Part shown: in pieces, positions 21,270 through 32,791 of the stretch
Layout of the letters: each line of letters starts with the position of its first letter
How positions within the stretch are numbered: position 1 is the first letter of the stretch
DNA from: Epichloe hybrida
Taxonomy: Eukaryota > Ascomycota > Sordariomycetes > Hypocreales > Clavicipitaceae
Direction of reading: 5' to 3'
Assembly: GCA_019022495.1 (NCBI GenBank)
Contig: JAFEKR010000003.1
Coordinates: forward strand, 2,418,001 to 2,482,000
DNA length: 64,000 nucleotides
The notes under the pieces: generated by a model
Told to the model about the DNA's origin: nothing
What the model saw: the letters and a program-made list of their open reading frames with translations, nothing else
Databases searched by the model: none
Made by a program: the position numbers and the translations under genes

Positions 21270-23858
21270 TCAAACAAGCGCTCTTGCTAAGCTCTCTTCC
21301 AACCTGTGAAGCTCAGGGCTAACAGACTGCGTGCTCTTCAGCGTCAACACTGCCCCTCTCTGCGCCACATGAATCAACTTCTCGATATCACCACCCTGCG
21401 ATAAGCCGGACACCAAAACGCCTAAGAATGTGTCTCCAACGCCGTTGACCGAGACTATGTTCTCAACTGTCTCCGCTCTGGGGAACAGTCTCATGTAAAT
21501 GCCTCCCACCGTTGGGTGATTTGGCGCCGCCCTCGCCAGTATGTAATCCTCGGCGTCTCCGTCTTTTAGACGGGGATCGTCACGGCCCAAGATGGTAGTG
21601 TAAAGGACGCCATTGGGACCGAGTTTTGTAACTAATGTAGGTATGTAGGGCAGTAAATTGACGCATTGTACGGGAACGCCAGCATCTGTTAGTTCTGCGG
21701 ATGCGAGCCGCATAAAACGATCTCTAGCGCCTCTCATGCCAAATGCATCAATAACGTCGAACCATTCGTAAGAGTCGAGGAAGCCATTCTCCTTGGCCAC
21801 CTCGTACATGGCAGCTAACTCGTAGGTGTTTGGTGATGCCAAATCAACACTGGCGCGTGGGAAAATATTCAGCTTGGGGATGCCTCGCTCAGGGGTGAAG
21901 AGGCCCTTTGACTTTTCAACAGAGACAGGCTCGAAGGCGACCTTGGCGTTATAGTCCTTGCCAATCCGAACCCAATCTCTGATTGTATTCGCACTCCAAT
22001 TACCATCTACGACGAGCCACTTTGGGCTTGTTGCTGCCATGGTGGATCTCCATTGGTCAGGGAAAGAATGTTGCGCAAATATGCCCATATCAGCCATTGC
22101 CATGACAAGGTTTCTGCTTGCGTCGTTGACTGCAACGTATTGAGCTGTTCTAGCACCAGGGTACTCTGTACTATCCAGCTTCTGAATATATGTGGTATCC
22201 AGGCCGGATTTCCGTAGAGATGCTAGGACGGTTGATCCGGCTCTGTATAATCCCAATTAGCGGTTTTGTTTTCCCGCGAAACCTTTACATATTTGCAACT
22301 TACATGTCATCGCCGACCATGCTGCAGAACTTGACTCTGGTCTGACTACATGCCCGAAGAGCAGCCAGGGCAACGTTGTGACCAACGCCACCGATGGATT
22401 GGCTGATGGACGCAGGATTAGATGTGTGAAGTTGTGGAGATGCACCTCCAGACTCGGATTTCGTATAATCGCAGCTGAGATCGACAGCCACTCCACCGGC
22501 AACCAGCACATCAGCCTTGGCATCAACCACGACACTCGGTTCTGAAGGTTTCCCAGATTCTGGGAACGTAGGAACATGTTCATTTGTACTACCTACGGTT
22601 AGAACTAATGACTTCCACAGAACAAAGCCACAAAGACCACTTACGAACTCGCCGGTCGAGGCTCGGATGCCAACAAGCGCGACAGTTCGACAGCAATGTT
22701 GGTAGCTCGTGTGATGTTTGATGTGACCAGTTCTTTGTTCGCTGAAACAACCTTGTCTCCACACAGTTCTCTCAGTCGCTTCAGGATATAAGGCGTATTC
22801 GTGCTTCCAGTGAAACCCTGCTCATTTGCTTCCGACACGGCCATCTCGATCGCCACGCGCATCTCTTCCGACGGCACCGCAAATTTTTCCAGAATGGGGT
22901 TTGCGAATAGGAGCCCAGACTCAATACCAAGACGTTCTTGTGCCAAAATAATTGATGCTGCTTCCTTCTCCGTGGTGACAACGGAAGGACTCTTGATGCC
23001 GCTCTCACGGGCCCAGAACGCAGGGAACTCAATCTTTCCGGATCGGCCATCAGCAAAGGTTGACACGTGGCAGCCCTGGGTTTCAATATACTCCAGAGTG
23101 CGAGGAATGTCCAAGAATCCTTTGCAACCGCTGCTCACAACAGCAACACGTGTGCGGCCAAGCTCAGTGAGATCGGCAGAAACATCCATGGAGTTTTCAC
23201 CACCCCTGTGAACACCGCCGAGGCCACCAGTACCAAGGATTCGGATGCCGGCCAGTCTGGCTAGCAACATTGTGCCTGAGATGGTCGTGCCACCATTCAT
23301 GGCGCGGCCAGCGATGCCCTTGAAGAACATTAGCGAACGGTCAACGAGCACATGCCAAGACAGGACAGGACAATGCCGAGTAATGAGCCTCCTTACCATG
23401 CCCACCAAGTACGACACATCACGACGTGACACCTTGGCAGCCTTCCCAGTCGCAACCATGCGAATCATCTCATGGCCCGTAACACCGACGGTAGGCACGC
23501 CGTCGACAATAGCGATGATGGCGGGGATGCCGCCAAGGCTCCGTACAAGATCTTCATGCTCCAATGGCAAGTCTTTTGACAAGGCGCCATGGGTGTAAAT
23601 CGTAGACTCCAAAGCGACCAACGGCTTGTTCTTGGCCACGGCATCAGCTACCTCATCCGAGACTCGGAGCCAGTCTCTTAATGCGGGAAGACCACTGGCA
23701 GTTGCGTATCCGCGTCTGCAACTTGATTCTTTTGATTCTCGGTGCAGCTGCTGGGAAAGGTTAGCCTGCGTGTTTGATGGCCGCAGGCTCTGGAGGCGTC
23801 CGCGGCATCCCGAAGTTGGCACGCGCCAAGGAGCGCGCCGCAACCAATCGCCTTTCAT
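21270..23858 (-). CDS. Pseudouridine-5'-phosphate glycosidase / PfkB kinase fusion
   Basis: Predicted bifunctional enzyme of pseudouridine breakdown. The kinase half would phosphorylate pseudouridine and the glycosidase half would cleave the C-C glycosidic bond to uracil and ribose 5-phosphate. Exons on the minus strand: 23858-23397, 23318-22645, 22588-22304, 22242-21270 (797 aa); introns of 78, 56 and 61 bp have GT-AG ends and CTAAT or CTAAC branch points. The glycosidase half (about residues 65-375) has LESTIYTHG, NGGTTISGT and HRGGENSMD. The PfkB half has GGVGHNVALAA and, near the C terminus, NGVGDTF, the ATP/catalytic-base signature. The first ~60 residues are Arg-rich, lack many acids and contain RRGYATAS, suggesting mitochondrial import (inference). 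The same domain fusion is known in fission yeast and other fungi. Confidence 0.92.
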
Positions 23859-24425
23859 GACGAAGCTGACGTTCGGCTATGCCTGAATGACATAAAGAGA
23901 TTGGAAGAGGGTGTCAGGTCAGTCTTCTTGTTTGCTGCCATCAAAAGTTTCAGCGGTTCCTCGTCGGGACGACTGGCCACTAGTTGGAGACATCAGACGC
24001 CGAAGCTCCACTGAAGACTCGAAGTCCAGTCCCATGTTCCGGTGGCTCGCCCCGACAAAAAAAAAAAAGGAAAAAGCAGCCGCAGATTATAGCAGCAGCC
24101 ATTTCATCATTATTAAATTAACTTCCGTACCCAAACAGGGATTGAGCCACCTCCTTGCCTCATCTGGTGATGCCCCATCGTGCCCCGCACAGAAGTTGGT
24201 CTTCATGTTGGCAATGACCCCTATTACCTAGGTTGACGCGGCATACTGTTAACATACCAGCCAAGCAGGAGCTCGCCCCCCCCCCTGTATTACTTGTTGG
24301 GCTTGTTCTGGCCAAGTCGCGTGAGGCCATCTCTGAAATTGTTCAATTGACTAGTCCTCCCTTTCTACATACGGACGCACAAACCTCAGCCTGCTGGGGA
24401 ACTGCGACGTTCATAGATCATCATC
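23859..24425. other. Divergent promoter region
   Basis: Spacer between the minus-strand pseudouridine gene and the plus-strand SDR gene. It contains an A-run near 24,058-24,070 and a C-run near 24,278. No further gene is seen. Confidence 0.6.
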
Positions 24426-25671
24426 ATGCCCATGCACCAGGGCTTCATTCCCCGCGAGGGTTTCAGCGTCGAGGTCATCCTCAAGCTCCTTCGCAAAACC
24501 GCATTCAATCCCTCGCTCCTGCTGCCGCTCGTCCTACTCGCCCGGTACTCCAAGAAAGGGCAGGATTGGTCCATCCTGCATCCCACGGCAGCCCGACGAT
24601 TGCGAATGCTGTTCTGCTTTGCCGTGGTCAGACGTCTCAGCGCATGGTATTCTGACAAGTTGCGCAACAATTGGGTCCATGACAAATATGTCTGGTCCCG
24701 AGAGATTGTGCTTATCACGGGCGGTGCAGCCGGGATTGGCGCCACCATGGTGCGATGCTTCGCCGAGAAGGGCATCACGGTCGTCGTGTTGGATGTTCAG
24801 CCCATGACTATCAAGACTTGTATGTTTTCTTCTACGGATTAGACCCGCTCGGCTCCCATGCGCAATTGGCCTCCCCCTCATCAAGGAACATTGTGCTTGT
24901 TGATTGCTGACCTGGAAACTCGAAACAGCTTCGAGAGTTCACTATTACCAGTGCGATCTAAGATCGCCGGAATCGGTGGCTTCCGCAGCAGATCGGGTTC
25001 GAGCCGAAGTCGGCCACCCGAGCATTCTTATTCACAATGCTGGTGTCGCACGAGGAAAGACAATCATGGAGGCAGAGCCGGCTGATGTCCGTTTCACCTT
25101 TGATGTGAACTCTCTGGCCCACTATTGGGTCACCAAGGCATTTTTGGGCAACATGATTGCCAAGAACCACGGCATGGTGGTCACGGTCTCGTCAATTGCC
25201 GCTTGGATGTCCTTCCCGGACATGGTTGACTACGGAGCGTCCAAGGCAGCTGCGTTGGCTTTCCACGAAGGTCTCGGCGAGGAGCTCAGGTTCCGCTACA
25301 ATGCCCCCAAGGTGCGAACTGTCACCGTCCACCCTGGTCACACTCAGACTGCCTTGTTCGCCGGCTTCAACCAGGGCAATCCCTTCCTGACGCCCCCGCT
25401 TCATCCCGATAGCATAGGCGAAGCCGTAGTCAAGCAAGTCCTTACTGGACGCAGCGGCACTGTTATTCTTCCCGAGTTCAGCTCCACGCTTTCGTGGCTT
25501 CGCGGCCTACCGGATTGGCACGGTATCCGAGTGCGATCCAAGGCGCAGGGCGTCATGAAGAACTGGTCAGGCAGGCAGGTGGTGCAGGACGTTGGCGCTC
25601 TTTACCAAGGGGCCGGCAGCAGTCGAAACTCCGAGCCGAGCGAGAGCACTGTCCTGGTACCTGAAGAGTAA
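24426..25671 (+). CDS. Short-chain dehydrogenase/reductase, membrane-anchored
   Basis: NAD(P)-dependent oxidoreductase of the classical SDR family; substrate unknown. Exons 24426-24819 and 24929-25671 give 378 aa; the 109-bp intron has GTATGT and CAG ends. The cofactor motif TGGAAGIG lies at about residues 98-105, then CDLRSPESV, HNAGVARG, and the active-site SS followed by YGASK. A hydrophobic segment near residue 30 (SLLLPLVLLA) suggests membrane or lipid-droplet anchoring, as in the retinol-dehydrogenase-like (DHRS/SDR16C) group; this subgroup placement is inference. The C-terminal ~60 residues are poorly conserved and Ser/Glu-rich. Confidence 0.88.
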
Positions 25672-27210
25672 AAAACTGGGCGCTATGCTGCGAGGTCAAT
25701 GGGATTGGTCAGGCCTGGGGTGAGAAAGTACATATATACCTACCTGTACGTCCGTATTCGATGCTGTATTGGTTCGTCGTGGAGCCATTAATATCCTGTG
25801 TTATAGTTTCTTATCTGGCACCAGCAACCACCGTCAGATTTGTGCGCAACCCTGCTTGAATGGGTACGCATGTTTTGATGGAGAAGGTTTCGATCAAGCA
25901 AGCACTTCTCGTAATCCGTAGAGTTGCGTGTTTGCCATTGGTTGGTGCCGCAGCACGATGACATGCGTGCCGACCCTAATAATCGGAACCGAGGCTTGCC
26001 TGATGGCCCGACTATTATTATTATGTAGTATGCAATCGTGCCTGATAAACTTGGCGGCGGTTTGACTCGGGGACCTGACCAGCCCGCGTTACCGGTGTCT
26101 TCAAAGCTCACCCTACGTAGGCCTCTACCGTGGAGCATAAAACTCTGCAGCACCAAGGCGAGCAAGGAACAGCTCTTGCTGCAGCGCGTTTTGCTTGCAA
26201 GAAAAGGAAAGAATATGATGCAGCCCTTTTCAGCACGTCTCGACATGAGCACGACAAAGCCGCACAAAACAAGGGCATTGCCGTGTCGATGCTCACGCAC
26301 ATCATTATGGACATGTTGTTTTGGGGTTGAGGCTGAGACACGCAGGGGCGAGCAAGTCCATGATTCCATTTCTGGTGTAGTTCTCAGAGCAAAGCGAAAT
26401 AAAAAGACAAAAAAGGGGCAGAAGAGAAAAAGTCCACTCAATCAAGGGTAAGGGAAACCAAACCATGGTGACTGCTGTCACGATGGATTAATACGGACTA
26501 CTCCGTAAAACCCAACCAAAGAGGCCGACTCACCACGCCACGACTTTGTCCACAACGTGCCCGCGCCGAGGGATCGCCATCCCGACCGCTTTACGGCACA
26601 GCCAATCACTGAAAAGAGACGCGCACGCCTCTGCCCAATGGAGCAGCACTGATACCTACTTACTGTCTGGATCGGGAGAGCTTTGCGACAGGAAATGGGG
26701 CTCCATCGCCCGCACAAACGAATCTGGGTATACGGAGTACGGTCCGTATTGTTGCTCCTCATGGAATCCACAACTCGGCGGCTATTGTTCCCCTGGGCGA
26801 TGATGTTTGCCCCTGCTGCGATGAACGCTATATGATCATAGCATTGGCCGTAGGTCATGAATGGCCGTGGACGGCCCCGAAGCCTCGAATAACTTGCCTT
26901 TTCGACAGCACGCGGTCAAGGTGGTTTTGTTGGACAATAGGCGCGTGCAAGATGGATTGGGTGATGGATGCTCTGACTGGTCTGTTCATCTGGGATTTTG
27001 CTTTCACGATATTAGTTCTAAACGCGTGAAGTGTAAATGCGTGAAGAAGCACAAGTATGACTTTTTTTTGTGAAAATGGTTTCGAGCACGTACTTCGGCA
27101 CTCTGACTATTGTATATATGTATTGTCCACCCCTTCGCATTTTGCAAAGGGCCTTGAGTCGATATCAATTGGGACTTTACACTCTGCAGATAGCCAATAC
27201 TGTCGCCAAG
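25672..27210. other. Intergenic spacer with TACTCCGTA-like motifs
   Basis: No coding frame of convincing quality on either strand. It contains TCCGTA/TACGGA motifs near 25,750, 25,912-25,920, 26,492-26,507 and 26,731-26,749. The last ~150 bp would hold the promoter of the secreted-protein gene. Confidence 0.55.
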
Positions 27211-28119
27211 ATGGTGCTCGTGAAAGCGATTGTGCTCCTTTCTCCGCTTCTTTTCCAGGTACAGTTCAAGCATGATCTACCGAAGACGCGGCCAAGACAG
27301 GGAAATGAAACTGACGCGAAACATGTTCTAGGCAAACGCATTAGAAGCTCCCATAGAAGGATACGGAGTGGAAGAACTCGAGTGGGAAGTGGAAGTTTTC
27401 CCAAACGACTTCCAAAGCTTCAACGGCACCGTCCAACAAGTCCACAAACAGGTTCATCAGTTGAACCCAAGATGGTTAGCAGAGAGAAGCCCCAAAAAGA
27501 CAAGCGGTTCTACTCGCGACAGGAGAGTCATTCTCACCGAGGAAGAAGAGTGGAAAGAAATTTGGAAGACGTACCACCGGTTTGAGCTGGACACGGGAAT
27601 TAAGTGGAAGAACCTTGTTTGCGCGCCGGGACCCAACAATTGGGAACCGGTCAGCGCACAGTATGCAAACGACCATATCTTTGAGGACTTGGAGCATCTG
27701 TATGGTCTAGGCCGCGAGATGGATCTCGTTTCCAAGGCCAAGACTGGTCGTGTTCCGGGCAATGGCCCTGGGCCGGGGAATTGCGGTCGCGTGGCCTGTA
27801 CGTTCAATACGGCAATTTGGTGGTGCAACGATGTGAGACCTCCCCTCCCGTTCCCAGTTGGCTATAATAAGCACAGAGTGCGAATCACATCCTCTTGAGG
27901 TTTATTTGCTCATCGCTGACGACCCCTTCCTCTCAGAACAAGGAAGCATACCAGCTACGGAGCTGGCTAGACATAGTTCAGGGCGCTGTGAGGGTCATCA
28001 AGGGTTGCAGGGTGAGAACCGTGGACGAATACGGCCAGAAGTATTTCAAGTCCGGTGGACAGCAATTTGCCATGGACAATTGGAACGTCGTTGTGCGCAG
28101 GGATGAGACTGACTGCTGA
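27211..28119 (+). CDS. Predicted secreted cysteine-containing protein
   Basis: I do not recognise a named family. Exons 27211-27258, 27332-27832 and 27937-28119 give 243 aa; introns of 73 and 104 bp have GT-AG ends and CTGAC branch points. Residues 1-19 form a signal peptide (MVLVKAIVLLSPLLFQANA, AXA cleavage site), split by the first intron after residue 16. The mature part has an acidic N terminus (EELEWEVEVFP), a central charged helical stretch, then a Cys/Trp-rich motif (CGRVACTFNTAIWWCND) and two more cysteines, one near the C terminus (DETDC). Cysteine number and secretion fit an extracellular effector-like protein, but function is unknown. Confidence 0.75.
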
Positions 28120-29556
28120 CGGGCCGCGACTGAATGACTGATGCGAGGCTATGTATGTATTATGTGCGGAGTAGTCCGTATGTACGCTGCATATCAGCAA
28201 TAATCCGTACTAGCAATAAAGATGGAGTGGATGGATGAGCTTGTGAGCCGCTTTCATCTTCCGAGGGAGGGGTCAGTCGAATCCTCAGCTGGCTGCCAGG
28301 AGCGCGAAGGGTCTTGCCTGCCTTATTACCTTGCGTGCCTTTGCGTGCGTGCGTGCCTGCCTAGCTAGTAGGGCCTAGGGCCCAATGTAGGGCCTGGGGC
28401 GTGCCTGCCTGCCTGCCTGCCTGCCAGCGTGCCTGCCTTGCCATCCCCATCCCATCATCACATCACGGTGTGCTGGCCCCCATCACAGTCAGTCGAGTCG
28501 TCGTGGTGGCCCTGGTGGGACGTGCGAGTAGAAGCCATGCGCTAGAGGCGGGAGCCCCACCGACTTTGCCCGTCAGATCAGCCCATTTTTGCCTCACAAA
28601 TTCCTCAACACCAGTCAACACGCCATCAAGTCATGCCACTTTTTGCATGCAGAGTCTGTGCCTTGTGCAGGCTTCGGTGTGTGTGAATTGTCCGCTGCCT
28701 CCGCCCTTTTCAGCTTCCAGCTTCAGTCTGGCTCTGGCTCTGTTATAGCCAGGCTGGATCACAGATCACATCAATCCATCCGATCAATCCATCCGACCCG
28801 ACCAAGTCATGTCCATGGAGCACGTATCCGTATGGATTAGTCCGTAATCTGTAGGTCCTCGCTCTCCATACTGTCCCAAGCCGTGTCTTCGTATCTATGC
28901 GAATGGGGAACCGCTCTTGCCATCCTGAGCTATTCTGGCTGCGCACCGAGTAATAATAATAACAATAATAATAAACGTTGACCCAGGCAGATAATTTATT
29001 CTTCTCGGCCCACCTTGGCCTCCGATGAGTGTCATTTTCTGCTTGTTCCGGCTCGACAAAATCTTGGCTTGTCGGGTCGTCAGCATTGCTGAGACGGCTT
29101 CCGCACAAGCTTTCTTCTTGTCTATTGGCGAAGGTTTCTTGCAATCGTGCCGTCCCGTCGGCTCGTATACATGAGCTGTTGCCGGCCCACCTTGTCTCCC
29201 AAACCCCCAGGACCTTGTGGGTTTCGAGTCTGATATACGGACTATATGCACGGTGCCCCGACACAACGCCTCGTGACGATTGGTGTATTTGAAAGAGAGA
29301 GCCTTGTGAGATTCGTGTACTTTTTACCGCCCTTTTTTTCAGTTCATCGTCCGCAGATTAGAAGAACAGCCAGCCAGCATTAGGGGAAGAAGCTGATATA
29401 AGGTAGATCGCCCCAACACTTTATCTACTAGTGGTTCCTAAACAACGGCCAACAGTAGTCCGCGACTTCCAGATAGTGAAACTGCGGCCAGTGCAACAAC
29501 TTCCTCAAAACGGCTTCGCAAAATTACACTGGGACCTTCACCCGGCTTCTTCACAC
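28120..29556. other. Intergenic spacer with microsatellites
   Basis: It contains a TGCC/TGCG tract (28,335-28,440), a TAA microsatellite (about 28,950-28,975) and TCCGTA motifs at 28,166-28,210 and 28,825-28,846. The plus-strand frame upstream of 29557 is open to about 29,431 without an ATG. No other gene is supported. Confidence 0.55.
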
Positions 29557-31888
29557 ATGGCCCCTGGTCTACTTTCCAGTCCGCAGCGGACTGCTGGCAC
29601 CACACCTACGGTCCTTCCAGTGGAAGTCGAAAACACAGTTGAAATGCAGATGGAAGCGGTTGATGAGGATGCCGATGACATCACGGTCGCAGATCTCTCT
29701 CAATTACGCAGCTTTCCGAAACCGCCGACAGAGTGCCAGGTATGCGTTGTCGGTGCCGGTCCGGCGGGTCTGATGATGGCTGCGACTCTCGCCAGATACG
29801 GAATCAATGTCGAAGTGGTTGATGACAGAGCAGACCAGACTCCGGCTGGAAGGTAAGATTGCGGAAACTGCTCTTTTTTTTCTTTTTTTTTTTTTTTTCT
29901 GTTTGCCATTCACTGAGTGCCGCCCGACATGCGGGCAAGCTGCAATCAGGATGAAGGAGGCTCACTTTTCCACGACCTGCAGGGCCGACGGCTTACAGCC
30001 AAAGACAATTGAGACGTTCAGGCAGTTGAGACTGGCCGATACTCTACTCCAACGAGGAGTTCGTGTTTACGATATTTCCTTTTGGCGCAGCACGCGGGAA
30101 GAGCCCCTCCACAGGTTGGGCCGAGAGATTCATTATCCTCCTGTCATTGATGTTTTGGATCCTTACATCTTACTTGTTCATCAAGGTATAGTAGAGAGCT
30201 TGTTCATCGATGACTTGGCCAAAAGAGGCAAAACTGTGAGACGAAACACGGCTTTTGAATCTTTTGATGAAATAGCCACGACTGGCCGATTGCAGGTCAA
30301 CTGCAGAACCAATGTAACTCAGGATAAAAAGACGTACATTGCGCAGTATCTGGTTGGCTGTAAGTATCTCTTTCTCCCCCAACCCTCGTTAGCCCTCATT
30401 CATCTATTTGCTCCTCGACACCACATTTCCCCCTTTGGGAATCTTTGAATATGTCTCACACTTACTAACACGTTCATGTAGGCGATGGTGCACACTCCAA
30501 AGTGCGCAAGAGCATACCAGATGTGGCGGCAATTGGCATGTCGCAGGCGTCCATCTGGGGCGTTTTGGACGGAGAACTCATTACTGATTTCCCCGATATC
30601 TGGTCGAAAACATTGGTCTACTCCGAAGAGCATGGGACTATTCTCATAATTCCCCGTGAACGGAATATGACCAGATTCTACATTGAACTGAAGACGTGGG
30701 TCTCTGAGGACCGTCGCCAACTTGGCCAAGCGTTTGTCATGGAACAGGCCAGGAAGATCATGGCACCCTTTTCCGTAGACTGGAAGTACATTGAGTGGTT
30801 TGGGAGATATCAAGTTGGTCAGCGGGTGGCCAGCCGATTCTCCGATGCTCACACCAAAGTCTTCTTAGCCGGCGATGCCAGCCACACTCACTCGCCCAAA
30901 GCTGCTCAGGGAATGAATACTTCGATGCACGACTCTTGGAACCTTTCTTGGAAACTCAATTTGGACGTCCGTGGGCTCGCCAAACCCGTTCTGTTAGAGA
31001 GCTACGAAGAGGAGCGGCGCAAGATTGCCCTCGACCTCGTCAATTTCGATTACGAGCACGCAAATCAAATTGCCGGAGGCGATGCTGTGGCGCTCGCCAA
31101 GAACTTCAAAGCCAACGTTCGCTTCATCTCAGGTATCGGGGCGGAATATTCCAACAGCCCCATCAACCGTGCCGAGCCTGACAATTTTGCCATACCCACA
31201 GGCGCCCGACCTGGATGTCTTTTGCCGCCTGCCAGAGTCACTCGATACATCGACTCTAACCCAGTCGACATCCAGCTCGACATTCCAATGCTGGGACAAT
31301 TCCGTGTCTTTCTGCTCATGTGGGATGTTCAACAAGCAGCGCCCTTTTTGACCACGTTCTGCGGAGCCGTCGTCGATGATTCGTCGTTTGTCAGCCAGCT
31401 TTCGGCCGCTGCGAGCAAGTCCTACGCCGCGCAGCCGAGAAAGGGCTCAGCTGAGGACGTGTACATCAGACCGGAGAGGTACACCGCTGTCAGCCACCTG
31501 TTCACTTTCGGTCTAATCAGTACGTGTCATCTTGTCGCTCGTCCTTTCATTTCATCACCCACGGACGCTGACTAACCTGACAATAGCCACGATGCCCAAG
31601 GCAGAGATGGAACTCTCCGACCTGCCAGCCATGTTGCAAGACAGCCGCTGGTCTCTGTACCTGGATAACATCCCCGAGCAGGATACGCGAGGAGCCCTGT
31701 GCACTGACAAGTGGCTGGGTAGCCTCGAGCCCGGGGACGTTGCCATTGTCAACGTACGACCGGATGGCTACGTCGGGTCCGTTGGACGATGGGACTCGAG
31801 CAATGACGACTCGGGAGAAAAGGCTGCACAATGGCTTGACGAATATTACAGCGGGTTCCTGCAGCTTCCTCCTCCTCCGCAGAGCTAA
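29557..31888 (+). CDS. FAD-dependent aromatic monooxygenase (phenol 2-monooxygenase-like)
   Basis: Flavoprotein hydroxylase expected to use NADPH and O2 on a phenolic substrate; the exact substrate is unknown. Exons 29557-29852, 29983-30359, 30482-31519 and 31587-31888 give 670 aa; introns are 130, 122 and 67 bp. The FAD-binding [12 protein letters not shown] starts the catalytic domain after a variable ~60-residue leader; [12 protein letters not shown] spans intron 1; the DG motif (VGCDGAHSK) spans intron 2; and [17 protein letters not shown] is the second FAD motif. The C-terminal ~200 residues correspond to the thioredoxin-like dimerisation domain of phenol hydroxylases. The first ATG in the open frame (29557) was chosen; a later one at 29644 is possible. 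It converges on the aldehyde dehydrogenase gene downstream. No biosynthetic cluster genes flank it. Confidence 0.9.
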
Positions 31889-32791
31889 GCTCACAAGCTG
31901 GGGGCGGACTCTTTTTTACTGTTCCCGCCCAGAGAAGAAATATCACGCCTCAATGACATGATGTACGTTGCATACGAGAGTGTCCGATCAAGTGCGTTTG
32001 TTATAGCAAATACTTTAATATTTAGGTGGCCAGCAGCATCGTGAGGCGTTGTTTTCTCATTTCAAGCAATACAATACGAGGTTGTGTTTCTTTTATATAA
32101 ATATCATTCATCGTATTCATGCATCATATATAAATAACCAGGCGTACTGCTCCAATGTGCCAGACTTCTTTCATCATCAAGTGGAGACTGATTAATTACC
32201 AAGACAACGACATCCATCTTTGGTGTCGTTCAACTAGAAAGCCTCGGATGTTCCATTTATCCCCCTATCAACTTCACATGTCGCGCTATCGAAACATGGG
32301 TCTCATACGGAGTACTTATCTTCCTTGTTCCCGTGCCTTTGTCCCGCAGAAGACATTGCCACGGTGCTCTTCTCTACGTCGGTGCTAATACCCAAGCTCA
32401 CAAGTGGTACATCGTGAAGTAGGTGATGCAGTTCGCTCTTCATTTAGACAATACACGGTCGAGACTGTCCGTCTTGGACTTGCTGGGCTGGACTGGGCTG
32501 GGCTGTATTGTAGTCTTGTCTGATCCTTTGCATTGTAGTTACGTTTATCCAAGACTGCGACGTTCAAGACGTACTTTTGGACAGAGGCCGTACGAATACA
32601 CCTACACCAGCTACAACACTTGAACAAGAGCTACCTCAGCGTACGCATTGCAAGACGAACGATTTCGCCAGCCCCCATTGCTCCTCGCTCCTCGCTCAAC
32701 GTTGATTTCGCACCACTTGTGTTCTTCTTTTCTTGTCGTCACTTGTCCTGAGCTTGCCCAACTTGAAACAGTAGACGACCCCATCACCATT
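31889..32791. other. Convergent 3' spacer
   Basis: Lies between two converging genes and presumably holds both 3' UTRs. One TACGGAGTAC motif occurs at about 32,305-32,315. No gene is seen. Confidence 0.6.
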
